The notes under the pieces are model-generated. The model did no database searches. It had not been told where the DNA came from and saw nothing but the letters and a program-made list of their open reading frames with translations. A stretch of DNA of 36,980 bases, taken from positions 1 through 36,980 of the forward strand of contig MERK01000012.1 in assembly GCA_001770575.1 (NCBI GenBank), in the 5' to 3' direction. Source of the stretch: Betaproteobacteria bacterium RIFCSPLOWO2_12_FULL_64_23. Lineage in GTDB: Bacteria > Pseudomonadota > Gammaproteobacteria > Burkholderiales > SG8-39. Below, one piece after another: positions 1 to 6,891 of the stretch (its first letter is position 1; every line of letters starts with the position of its first letter). The position numbers and the translations under genes are program-made.

Positions 1-466
1 CGGTCTGGCGCTGCTTCATGTGCTCCGTTTGCTGCGCCAGCAGTTCCGGCGCCGAGACGGCGCTGCGCGCTTCGCGCATCTTGGCGAACCATGCCTGCCT
101 GTTTTCGTTCTGTTGTTGGGCGTTCTTGACGAATGCCTGCCAGGCGGCATCCTGTTTGGCCGTGATTCCCAGCTCCGCCTTCAGCGCCGCAAGACCTTCA
201 TTCGCGTTGCCCGAGTAGGTGTTGTACATGGCCTGCGGACCCATGCCTTGGCCCGGACCGTAACCACCCATCATCCCGGGGCCCATGCCTTGGCCCGGAC
301 CGTAACCACCCATCATCCCGGGGCCCATGCCGTAGCCCTGCCCGTAGCCGCCCATCATCCCGGAGCCCATGCCGTAGCCAGAGGGATGCGCACTGACCGC
401 GGCCGCCGCCAGTCCGAGGGATATTGCTGTCGCGACAGTGATTACAATTTTCGTTGCGCGTTTCAT
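1..466 (-). CDS. Spy/CpxP-like Met/Gly-rich periplasmic protein (C-terminus off the left edge)
   Basis: The reading frame starts at an ATG at 466 with GGAG-type Shine-Dalgarno bases (AATGGAGA) about 8 nt upstream. Residues 1-27 form a signal peptide (basic MKRATK start, Ala-rich core, likely cut near VSA-HP). Three tandem GMGPGMMGGYG-type repeats follow, then a soluble part with GLAALKAELGITAKQDAAWQ, which resembles the LTxxQ helices of Spy/CpxP periplasmic chaperones. The CDS continues beyond position 1, so the true length is unknown. Met-rich segments suit weak copper or silver binding, which is inference. It is transcribed apart from ccdA, from its own conserved upstream region (464-640) that is shared with the SHOCT gene at 20423. 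The family call is moderate because the C-terminal half is missing. Confidence 0.8.
   Translation of the reverse strand, partial: MKRATKIVITVATAISLGLAAAAVSAHPSGYGMGSGMMGGYGQGYGMGPGMMGGYGPGQGMGPGMMGGYGPGQGMGPQAMYNTYSGNANEGLAALKAELGITAKQDAAWQAFVKNAQQQNENRQAWFAKMREARSAVSAPELLAQQTEHMKQRQT
240..365 (-). repeat. 42-bp tandem repeat, 3 copies, in-frame
   Basis: Copies lie at 240-281, 282-323 and 324-365, with a partial fourth after 366. The first two copies are identical and the third has diverged. Each unit adds 14 residues of the GPGMMGGYG type to the Spy-like protein. The identity of two copies points to recent slippage or duplication. Confidence 0.9.
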
Positions 467-640
467 GATCTATTCTCCATTGAGTGAATTTCGGAACTCT
501 GCGAGACCGTTTGCCCTGCATCGGGTCATCGGGCCGCATCGGTTCCTATTCAATCACGCGAATGTAAGCGCCACGTTGTCTTGTTGTACGCTGAGGTAGC
601 GCCAGGGCGGCGTGTTACGCTGCGTTACAAATCCGATCCA
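464..640 (-). promoter_or_regulatory. Conserved promoter plus 5' leader (copy A), shared with 20421-20595
   Basis: This region aligns almost end to end with 20421-20595. On the minus strand, going from upstream to the ATG, it has GATTTGTA, two AGCGTA direct repeats 29 nt apart (plus-strand TACGCT at 616-621 and 587-592), TTACATT at about 561, a perfectly conserved 14-mer GGAACCGATGCGGC (533-546), and AATGGAGA before the start codon. The spacing from TTACATT to the ATG is 95 nt in both copies. AGCGTA repeats about three helical turns apart suggest an activator site. The conserved downstream part may be a transcribed leader. The regulator is unknown. Confidence 0.7.
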
Positions 641-749
641 TGGCGCGCCCCCTGAGGCGAGTTCGCGTCCCGCGGCATTGGTCGGGCAGCCATCGCCGCA
701 AAGACGGCCTTGCAGATATGCTTCGCGACTATGCGCGCGAGCCGGCCCT

Positions 750-1490
750 CTAGCCTATGGCCGAAAACACGGGGAACGTCTTGAGCAGCCAAAAAGCAAA
801 CGCCGTGAGCATGCCGGTAATCATCGCGATGCCCATGAAAACCATAGCGACGCCCGCGCCGACCTGCAACCATCGCCCGGTGCGCCGCATCGACTTCAGC
901 CGTTTCAGCATCGCTCCCGTGAATAGCGCGGTGACCAAGAAGGGGACTCCCAGCCCCAGCGAATAAGCGGCTAGAAGCGCGATGCCATTGGACACCGTGG
1001 CGGTGGCCGCGCTGAAAGTAAGAATCACGCCCAGCACCGGGCCGATGCATGGGCTCCAGCCGAAAGCAAACGCCAGTCCGATGAGATAAGCGCCGAGCGG
1101 GCGGGCCCCTTTGATATTGCCGTGAAAGCGCAGATCGCGTTGCAACCAGGGCAGCTTCGCCATCCCGATCATGAACAAGCCGAAAATGATCACGATGATG
1201 CCGCCGACAATGTTCGCGTCGTTCTTGTAGCTCAGCAGGAGTTGTCCGAGCGCGGTGGCGCCGGCCCCGAGCGCGATGAACACGGTCGAGAACCCGGCCA
1301 CGAAGCACAGGCTCAAGCCGAACACCGCGAGTCGTTGCGCGCGCTCGTTCGCGTGACGGGCGTGCGAGAGGGCATCGCCGGCGACATAGGAGATATAGCC
1401 CGGAACCAGGGGCAGCACGCATGGGGACAGGAACGATATGATTCCCGCGCCGAACGCCGTCATAACCGCGATTGCGGTCAAATCAGCCAT
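750..1490 (-). CDS. ccdA: CcdA-family cytochrome c biogenesis membrane protein
   Basis: This 246-residue polytopic membrane protein belongs to the CcdA/DsbD transmembrane family, which passes electrons from cytoplasmic thioredoxin to periplasmic thioredoxin-like proteins. The signature SFLSPCVLPLVPGYISY is near residue 20 and the second conserved cysteine is in FGWSPCIGPVLG near residue 148. About six hydrophobic segments are visible and the length is typical. It is the last gene of the minus-strand ccm-type operon, 81 nt after the CcmG-like gene whose thioredoxin domain is its likely substrate. A second CcdA/DsbD-like protein is encoded at 2214-2996, so the operon carries two electron conduits. 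Confidence 0.93.
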   Translation of the reverse strand: MADLTAIAVMTAFGAGIISFLSPCVLPLVPGYISYVAGDALSHARHANERAQRLAVFGLSLCFVAGFSTVFIALGAGATALGQLLLSYKNDANIVGGIIVIIFGLFMIGMAKLPWLQRDLRFHGNIKGARPLGAYLIGLAFAFGWSPCIGPVLGVILTFSAATATVSNGIALLAAYSLGLGVPFLVTALFTGAMLKRLKSMRRTGRWLQVGAGVAMVFMGIAMITGMLTAFAFWLLKTFPVFSAIG

Positions 1491-1575
1491 GGGCGATCGA
1501 CTGGCTGGCGATTCCAGGACTCCGCGACCACGGGAGACCAGCGTAGCGTTCCGCGATGAATCTTGCGACTGTCAT
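1483..1575 (-). CDS. Possible 30-aa coupling ORF between the CcmG-like gene and ccdA
   Basis: An ATG at 1575 overlaps the TGA of the upstream CcmG-like gene (ATGA). The frame runs MTVARFIAERYAGLPW... for 30 residues and stops 8 bases inside ccdA. It has no recognisable domain. It could keep ribosomes moving across the 81-nt gap (translational coupling) or be chance. Two other gaps in this operon, and one at 27463, are bridged in the same way. Confidence 0.3.
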   Translation of the reverse strand: MTVARFIAERYAGLPWSRSPGIASQSIAHG

Positions 1576-2147
1576 TTCTGCAGCTTGGTGACTAACGGCA
1601 TGATCTTGTCGCGCAGTATCTCCGGCGTTACCGCTCCGATCTGCTTATAGGCAATACGGCCGTCGCGGTCGATTACAAAGGTCTCGGGCACGCCGTAGAC
1701 CCCCCAATCAATCGCCACCCGGCCGGAAATGTCCGCCCCGATGCGCGTATAGGGATCGCCCATTTCGTCCAACCATGCCCGCGCATCATCGGGTTTGTCC
1801 TTGTAATTGATTCCGTGTAGCGGCACGATGCCCTTCTCCTTGATTCCCATCAGGATCGGGTGCTCCTCGCGACAGGCGACGCACCATGAGGCGAACACGT
1901 TGACGATCGACACCTCGCCGCGCAGATCGGCGCTAGCAAGTCCCAGAGTGCCTCCCTTGACCGGCGGCAGGCTGAACTCAGGCACCATCTTGCCAATCAG
2001 AGGCGAGGGAATGTCCCTTGGGTTCATGGTGAGGCCGATGCCTAAGAACACCGCCATCACGATAAACACGAGCAGCGGTATGTACCCTGCCAGATGCGTA
2101 CGACGCCCCGGCACGCGCGCCTCGGGCGCGATGATATCTTCGGTCAT
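1572..2147 (-). CDS. CcmG/TlpA-like membrane-anchored thiol:disulfide oxidoreductase
   Basis: This is a 191-residue redoxin. I chose the ATG at 2147 because AAAGGA lies 5 nt upstream; an in-frame start at 2195 would add 16 basic residues without a better site. A TM anchor lies at about residues 20-40, followed by a periplasmic thioredoxin fold with the catalytic pair in SWCVAC (Cys89, Cys92) and a cis-proline loop YGVPETFVID. CcmG/DsbE proteins reduce apocytochrome c or assembly partners and are recharged by CcdA, which is encoded just downstream. The size and the GVPETF motif favour CcmG, but TlpA/ResA relatives cannot be separated by eye. Confidence 0.9.
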   Translation of the reverse strand: MTEDIIAPEARVPGRRTHLAGYIPLLVFIVMAVFLGIGLTMNPRDIPSPLIGKMVPEFSLPPVKGGTLGLASADLRGEVSIVNVFASWCVACREEHPILMGIKEKGIVPLHGINYKDKPDDARAWLDEMGDPYTRIGADISGRVAIDWGVYGVPETFVIDRDGRIAYKQIGAVTPEILRDKIMPLVTKLQK

Positions 2148-2213
2148 GTCATTCCTTTCATTAAGGGATTTCCTACGTCCCCGCTTTCGTCGCAAGCATC
2201 GCTGTCACGTGGG

Positions 2214-2996
2214 CTAAATCGCGAAGATGACCACGCCAAGCGTGACCATGGCCAGGCCGCCGCCCCAGCGCATCACCTGTCTTTCTCCCTGTTGCCACGC
2301 CTGCACCTTGCCGAGCAAAGTCTGATCGCTCGCAATCAACAGCATAAGAACCAGCGGCAGGATAAAGATGAGGTTGTACATGACCAGGTACGCTGCCCCG
2401 GTGTAATAGGTCGCGTGATCATGCAGCAGGCCGAGCACCATCAGATACGGCCCGCCGGTGCAGGGAAACTCGCACAGGCCGACGAGTACGCCGAGCGCGA
2501 CCGCAGTGGGCACCGATGCCTTTTCCATCAACACCGCAATTTTCTGGTGTGCGGCGCGGGGAATGCCGAGTTTCAGCGGGAAGGCGGGGACAAACTCCTT
2601 GGTTATGTTGATCAACCCAAGCACGATTAGCAGCGAGGCCCCGACCTTGGCCATGAAATGCGGCGTGTCGAAAATGTGCAGCGTCTGCAGCAAGCCAAGT
2701 CCGATCACCAGATAGACCAGGAATATACCCAGGATGTAGGCGCCGCCTATTGCCAGGACGCTCGACCGGATCTTGCCGATGCTCAGCAGGAAGGCGATGG
2801 TCACCAGGAGTACCGAAAACGCGCACGGATTGATGCTGTCGATAAGCGCCGCCACGCCGATGAGCGGCAGCAGCCATGTTCCGCCTTCGCTCAGATTCCA
2901 CAGCGCGGTGGTGCCGATGTTCTCGAGCCGGAATAGTATCACCAGCCCGAACAGAAGCAGGGTGCCCGCGATAAGAAATGAGAGCTTCCTGGTCAT
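2214..2996 (-). CDS. DsbD/CcdA-like transmembrane electron-transfer protein
   Basis: This 260-residue protein starts at ATG 2996. It has an N-terminal TM segment, then the CcdA-type signature ALIDSINPCAFSVLLV with one conserved cysteine (about residue 57) and a second in LCEFPCTGGPYL, for about seven hydrophobic segments. The INPCAF/CEFPCTGGPY variant differs from the SPCVLPLVPGY form at 750-1490, so the two are distant paralogues and not a recent duplication. It follows the DUF1573 gene by 5 nt, clearly in one operon. Its likely role is reducing power for periplasmic or extracytoplasmic thiols. The exact partner is not shown by the sequence. Confidence 0.88.
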   Translation of the reverse strand: MTRKLSFLIAGTLLLFGLVILFRLENIGTTALWNLSEGGTWLLPLIGVAALIDSINPCAFSVLLVTIAFLLSIGKIRSSVLAIGGAYILGIFLVYLVIGLGLLQTLHIFDTPHFMAKVGASLLIVLGLINITKEFVPAFPLKLGIPRAAHQKIAVLMEKASVPTAVALGVLVGLCEFPCTGGPYLMVLGLLHDHATYYTGAAYLVMYNLIFILPLVLMLLIASDQTLLGKVQAWQQGERQVMRWGGGLAMVTLGVVIFAI

Positions 2997-3001
2997 GGGG
3001 A

Positions 3002-3619
3002 TTACGGCGAAACGAGGGCTGCAAAAGCGAGTTCGAGCGGCGGCCCGGCGCTGTTTTCTATGGTCACGACTCGTTCTATCGGGCCGACTCCGGCGGGGCC
3101 ATGAGCGGCAGGATCGAAAATCACCTCGATAAAGGCCTCCTCCTTCGGATTCATCGGTACGTTTATCGTAGGTATCGGGGTATGGCCCGGCATCCCATAG
3201 GCTTCGGATGTTTTTCCGCCCTTCACCAGCGCGGCGGTGGTGCACATGCACGAGGTGTAAATCTTGCGGATGGATATCGGCTCGGTGCCCGCGTTCCTGA
3301 TCGGGTAGCGATGGGTTACCTTTCCGCGAGCCATCGAAATCGGACCGAAACTGAATTTCGTTCGAGGCGTGGTCAGCCCACCTGTGGAACCGGCACTGCC
3401 GGTTGAGCTCGCCGAGCCGGTTGAACTGGAGGCGACGGTTGCCGGTTGTTTGCTGCCCGGCTCCGGCTTGGCGGCGATGACCAGGCCGCCAATGACCAGG
3501 ATGACGGCGCCCGCACCGATGATGATTTTCGTGTTCCTGGCAAATCGCGATTTGGCCGGCTGGAACCTTGCCGCTTTTCTCGTCGAAGCGCTTGACCTGA
3601 TACTTGCGGATTTGCTCAT
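3002..3619 (-). CDS. DUF1573 domain protein, membrane anchored
   Basis: The 205-residue product starts at ATG 3619 behind GGGGGAA. It has a basic N-terminal tail, one TM helix (about residues 31-50), a low-complexity Ser/Gly/Thr linker, and a DUF1573-type Ig-like beta domain with the motif IYTSCMCTTA carrying a C-x-C pair. DUF1573 proteins are common in the envelope of proteobacteria and Bacteroidetes and have no settled function. The CxC here, with thiol-redox genes on both sides, suggests metal or redox chemistry (inference). Its ATG overlaps the TGA of a small ORF that fills the gap to the upstream methyltransferase gene. Confidence 0.85.
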   Translation of the reverse strand: MSKSASIRSSASTRKAARFQPAKSRFARNTKIIIGAGAVILVIGGLVIAAKPEPGSKQPATVASSSTGSASSTGSAGSTGGLTTPRTKFSFGPISMARGKVTHRYPIRNAGTEPISIRKIYTSCMCTTAALVKGGKTSEAYGMPGHTPIPTINVPMNPKEEAFIEVIFDPAAHGPAGVGPIERVVTIENSAGPPLELAFAALVSP

Positions 3620-3741
3620 GTCGTTCCCCCGTTGAAATAGTTGATCGAAATTGGATTGGCGATAGAAGGCGTCCGGCACCGCTTGCGCGTGCCCGGTCGG
3701 TTGTCGATGGTCATAGCGTAATCGGGGCCTATGGTTGTCAT
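3616..3741 (-). CDS. Possible 41-aa coupling ORF between the ICMT-like and DUF1573 genes
   Basis: The ATG at 3741 overlaps the upstream stop as ATGA, and its own TGA overlaps the DUF1573 start as ATGA. It fills the whole 118-nt gap (MTTIGPDYAMTIDNRP...). No homology is recognised. The two exact 4-bp overlaps favour a translational-coupling role over a functional peptide. Chance cannot be excluded in high-GC DNA. Confidence 0.35.
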   Translation of the reverse strand: MTTIGPDYAMTIDNRPGTRKRCRTPSIANPISINYFNGGTT

Positions 3742-4532
3742 CTTCGTGTGCCCATCCGGCGCAGTTCGTCGAAATGGGCTTGGATCAGGTCATGGCGCAG
3801 TGCCGGGGCATTTCCTTCGATTCGATCCGGCGCGGAAGTGAACGCAATGACCGCGGGCAGCGCCAAAATGAACAAAACGGCCGTACCCAGTCTAAGCTTG
3901 GAGCCGAAACCCGGGAAGAAAGCCGGCGTCCGGTTCCTGTAGCCTCGGTATTCCTCGCCCAGTCCCGCCAGAGCTTCCCGCTCCTCGTGCTGTGCCAGTC
4001 GCGTGTACATGAACACCAGAATCGGAAACATGAGCAGCGTCAGCAGAGTCGGCCACTGCAGCAGGAAGCCGAACATGATTAAAATGAACGCGGCGTACTG
4101 AGGATGTCGCACCAGCGCGTAGGGACCGGTCATCGCCACCGTCTGTCCGCGCTGGGCGCGGTAGAGCACCCGCCACGCCAACGCGAGCAGAATAAACCCG
4201 CCGAGAACGAACACCGTGCTCACCAGATGAAACGGCCCTATATGCGGGTTGCCGCCCCAACCGAACATCATTTCCAGCAGGTGCCCGGAATCGTGGGCGA
4301 ACCAGTCGACCTCCGGAAATCGCGACGACAGCCATCCCGAGAAAAGATAGATGGTGAGCGGAAAGCCGTACATCTCGGTGAAGAGGGCGACGAGAAAGGC
4401 GGAGAACGCGCCGAACGAGCGCCAATCCCGCGGCGATTTGGGCCGGGTGAAGCTGAACGCGAACACGATGAATATCAGCGAGTTGATCACCACCAGCGAC
4501 CACCAACCGTAATCGGAGAATCCGTCGTTCAT
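3738..4532 (-). CDS. Isoprenylcysteine carboxyl methyltransferase-like (PEMT/ICMT family) membrane protein
   Basis: This 264-residue polytopic protein carries the family core GPYALVRHPQYAAFILIM at about residues 136-153, followed by LAQHEEREALAGLGEEYRGYR, the SAM-binding and catalytic region of ICMT/phospholipid methyltransferases. The N-terminal 110 residues hold about three extra hydrophobic segments and an LFTEMYGFPLTIYLFSGWL stretch often found in bacterial members near metal-resistance genes. The substrate is unknown; bacteria lack prenylated CaaX proteins, so a lipid or thiol substrate is likely. It lies between lgt and the DUF1573 gene in the operon. Confidence 0.85.
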   Translation of the reverse strand: MNDGFSDYGWWSLVVINSLIFIVFAFSFTRPKSPRDWRSFGAFSAFLVALFTEMYGFPLTIYLFSGWLSSRFPEVDWFAHDSGHLLEMMFGWGGNPHIGPFHLVSTVFVLGGFILLALAWRVLYRAQRGQTVAMTGPYALVRHPQYAAFILIMFGFLLQWPTLLTLLMFPILVFMYTRLAQHEEREALAGLGEEYRGYRNRTPAFFPGFGSKLRLGTAVLFILALPAVIAFTSAPDRIEGNAPALRHDLIQAHFDELRRMGTRR

Positions 4533-4559
4533 GCCTGATCCCGCTGTTCCTGTTTCCGA

Positions 4560-5354
4560 TTACGCGCCGGCAGCGGCGCGATCATCGCGGTAAGCCCACG
4601 CCATCATCACAACGCCGGCAACAATCATCGGCGCTGACAACCATTGCCCCATGCTCATTCCGAATGCGAGCAGGCCAAGGAAGGTATCCGGCTGCCGGGC
4701 GAACTCGGCGACGAAACGGAACACGCCGTATCCGATTAGGAACGCGGCGGACACCGCCGCCCGCGGCCGGGGCTTGGCGGAGAACCACCACAGCAGCAGG
4801 AATAGCGTGACGCCCTCCAGCGCGAATTGGTAGAGCTGAGACGGATGGCGCGGCTGAAGATCGACATTCGGGAATACCATCGCCCACGGCACATCGGTCA
4901 CCCGACCGGGCAGCTCAGCGTTAATGAAATTGCCCAGGCGACCCGCGGCCAGGCCCAGCGGGATCAGCGGCGCCAGAAAATCGGTCACGTCGAACCAGTT
5001 GCGGAGGCGCATGCGCGCGAACATCCAGACGGCAATCAGCACGCCCAGAAAACCGCCGTGGAAGCTCATTCCGCCGTGCCACACCATGAGGATTTCCAAG
5101 GGGTGGGCGAAATAGTAGCCCGCTTTGTAGAACAGCACGTATCCAAGCCGTCCGCCGAGGATCACGCCGAGCATGCCGTAGAACAGCAGGTCGTCGATAT
5201 CGTTGGCGGAGACAACGCCGCCCTGGCGGCGCGCATGGACGCGGCCCAACCAGGCGAACAGCGCGAACCCGGCCAGATACATCAGTCCGTACCAGCGTAT
5301 GGCGACCGGTCCCAGGCTGAGCGCGACGGGATCGAATTGAGGATGTACCAACAC
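4560..5354 (-). CDS. lgt: Prolipoprotein diacylglyceryl transferase
   Basis: This 264-residue Lgt transfers diacylglycerol from phosphatidylglycerol to the lipobox cysteine of prolipoproteins in the inner membrane. HGGMSFHGG (about 93-101), the catalytic region, is visible, as is the highly conserved [14 protein letters not shown] (about 138-151). About seven TM helices and the full family length are present. The start is a GTG at 5354, with a TTG three bases on as an alternative. Genomes normally carry a housekeeping lgt, so this copy inside a ccm-type operon is probably an accessory version supporting local lipoproteins such as the rhodanese at 18754. Confidence 0.95.
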   Translation of the reverse strand: MLVHPQFDPVALSLGPVAIRWYGLMYLAGFALFAWLGRVHARRQGGVVSANDIDDLLFYGMLGVILGGRLGYVLFYKAGYYFAHPLEILMVWHGGMSFHGGFLGVLIAVWMFARMRLRNWFDVTDFLAPLIPLGLAAGRLGNFINAELPGRVTDVPWAMVFPNVDLQPRHPSQLYQFALEGVTLFLLLWWFSAKPRPRAAVSAAFLIGYGVFRFVAEFARQPDTFLGLLAFGMSMGQWLSAPMIVAGVVMMAWAYRDDRAAAGA

Positions 5355-5360
5355 GGGTTT

Positions 5361-5468
5361 CTACTGGGGTTTCGTCGAGTACATTCCGAACGGCAGCACC
5401 GGCCATCGGGCTTTTCGGGACAGGTTGCGCTCGGTCGCGAGCGTCATTCGGCGGTCGGCGTGTTTCAT
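5361..5468 (-). CDS. Possible 35-aa ORF between ccmI and lgt
   Basis: The ATG at 5468 overlaps the ccmI stop (ATGA) and the frame ends 6 nt before the lgt GTG. It reads MKHADRRMTLATERNLSRK... and is basic, with no recognisable domain. It is another gap-filling ORF in this operon. Function and expression are unknown. Confidence 0.3.
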   Translation of the reverse strand: MKHADRRMTLATERNLSRKARWPVLPFGMYSTKPQ

Positions 5469-6370
5469 CGGCGTGCTGAAGCCTGAGTGCTTCCCGCCGC
5501 GCCGCTTGCTTGGCGCACGCCGCCGACCGCACCCGACAGGCTCATTGCCTCGTCGATGCTTGCCTGGATCGATTTGGCGAATTCGGAGCCTGGGGGAGTC
5601 AAGCGCCGCAGCCGCTCCCAATGCTTTACGGCCAGTGCGAAGTCCTTGTCATCGAACGCGACGGTCCCCGCCAGCGCCAGCGCTTTCGCGTTGTCCGGAT
5701 CGGAGCGGAGCGCGCGCTCGACAAGTTTTTCCGGCTCGCCCCGCAGCCGTCCGCCCTGGGCCATCGCCAGCGCGTCGGCATAGTCTGCAAGCAATTGCGC
5801 GTCATCTGGGAATAGCGCCACCGACTTGGCGTAGGCCGAGGTCGCCTCGTCGAACCGGCCCAGAACAGTTTGCGCCCGTGCCAGCATGACCCAGCCCTTG
5901 GCGTCTTGCGGGTTTTTTTCCAGGCGTGCCGCGAGCCGCGCGATCATCGCGTCCATTTGCTGCTGGCCAAGACCATGCGCAGCGTCGCTTTGCTGCGGGC
6001 GTAACGCGGCTGGGTTGCCGAGCGCGAGATACAAGAAGACCGCAAGCAGCGGCACCGCAACAACCGCGGCGATGGCCGCCGCGCGATGACGCCGTTGCGC
6101 CGGCGGGGCCACGGGCGCGCCGGCCCCGGGCACCTCTTCAAGCAGCCGATTTTCGAGTTCGCCGCGCGCCTGCTCGTATTGATCGTCGCCCAGCCTTCCG
6201 GCGCGCCTATCCTCTCCCAGTTCCGCGAGTTGATCGCGATATACCGAGACCTTCAGTGCGGTGCCCGCATCGCCGAGGCCAGGCCTTAGGTGGCTTTTCA
6301 GGAGCGGCAATGCAACGAACAGCGGCGCTATGAACGCCAGCGCCGCGGCGATGATCCAAAAGGTTGTCAC
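5465..6370 (-). CDS. ccmI: CcmI/CycH cytochrome c maturation protein
   Basis: The start is a GTG at 6370 that overlaps the ccmH stop (GTGA) with GGAGG upstream, giving 301 residues; longer frames from 6526 lie inside ccmH. The CcmI N-terminal part has TM1 (MTTFWIIAAALAFIAPLF), the VYRDQLAELGEDRRAGRLGDDQYEQAR cytoplasmic loop that typifies the family, and TM2 (about 103-122). A periplasmic TPR region (about 150-290) follows and would bind apocytochrome c C-termini for hand-over to CcmF/CcmH. It fits the ccmF-ccmH-ccmI order. Confidence 0.93.
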   Translation of the reverse strand: MTTFWIIAAALAFIAPLFVALPLLKSHLRPGLGDAGTALKVSVYRDQLAELGEDRRAGRLGDDQYEQARGELENRLLEEVPGAGAPVAPPAQRRHRAAAIAAVVAVPLLAVFLYLALGNPAALRPQQSDAAHGLGQQQMDAMIARLAARLEKNPQDAKGWVMLARAQTVLGRFDEATSAYAKSVALFPDDAQLLADYADALAMAQGGRLRGEPEKLVERALRSDPDNAKALALAGTVAFDDKDFALAVKHWERLRRLTPPGSEFAKSIQASIDEAMSLSGAVGGVRQASGAAGSTQASARR

Positions 6371-6891
6371 GATGGTTCCTCCGCGCTGTTTGTCCCGAGC
6401 AATTCCTGCGCGCGCGCGCGCGCGGCCGCGCTGAGCGGCGTCGGTGCGATCTGCCCGCGGCGGCGCATCAGCGTGCGTAGCAGCAGGCTGATTCCAACCA
6501 AAAAGAGGATCGCCGGTCCGGACCACAAGAGCAGCGTGCTGGCTTTCAACGGTGGCCGGTAAAGCACGAAGTCGCCATAGCGCGCGACCAGATAATCGAT
6601 CACGTCCTGGTCACTTGCACCCCGTCGCATCTGCTCGCGAATCTCGTTTCTCAGATCCACCGCCAGTTCTGCGTTCGACTCCGCCAGGGTCTGGTTCTGG
6701 CATACCAGACAGCGCAGTTCCGCCGCCAGGGTCATCAGGCGCAGCTCCAGCGCCGGATCAGCCGCCATGGGCGCGGCCGTCCTGGCCATTCCCGCGAGGG
6801 GAATAAGCGCAAGCAGGGCGGCCGCGAGCAGCATGCGCACGCTCATCCGCATCCGCTCCGACATTATGCGAGCTGCGGCCGGCGTCATCAT
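6367..6891 (-). CDS. ccmH: CcmH/CycL thiol oxidoreductase of cytochrome c maturation
   Basis: This 174-residue protein has a signal peptide (MRMSVRMLLAAALLALIPLAGMA), the diagnostic LRCLVCQNQ motif (redox Cys61 and Cys64 from the first ATG), and a C-terminal TM helix (about 119-138). CcmH reduces or presents the CxxCH of apocytochromes to the CcmF haem lyase. Its start overlaps the end of ccmF by 4 bp; in-frame ATGs at 6888 and further down are possible, the last giving a better signal peptide. It overlaps ccmI as GTGA, so translation of all three genes is coupled. Confidence 0.93.
   Translation of the reverse strand: MMTPAAARIMSERMRMSVRMLLAAALLALIPLAGMARTAAPMAADPALELRLMTLAAELRCLVCQNQTLAESNAELAVDLRNEIREQMRRGASDQDVIDYLVARYGDFVLYRPPLKASTLLLWSGPAILFLVGISLLLRTLMRRRGQIAPTPLSAAARARAQELLGTNSAEEPS

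Noticed and set aside
625-1422. Minus-strand frame overlapping ccdA
   Set aside because: Out-of-frame shadow of ccdA rich in Arg/His, without membrane segments.
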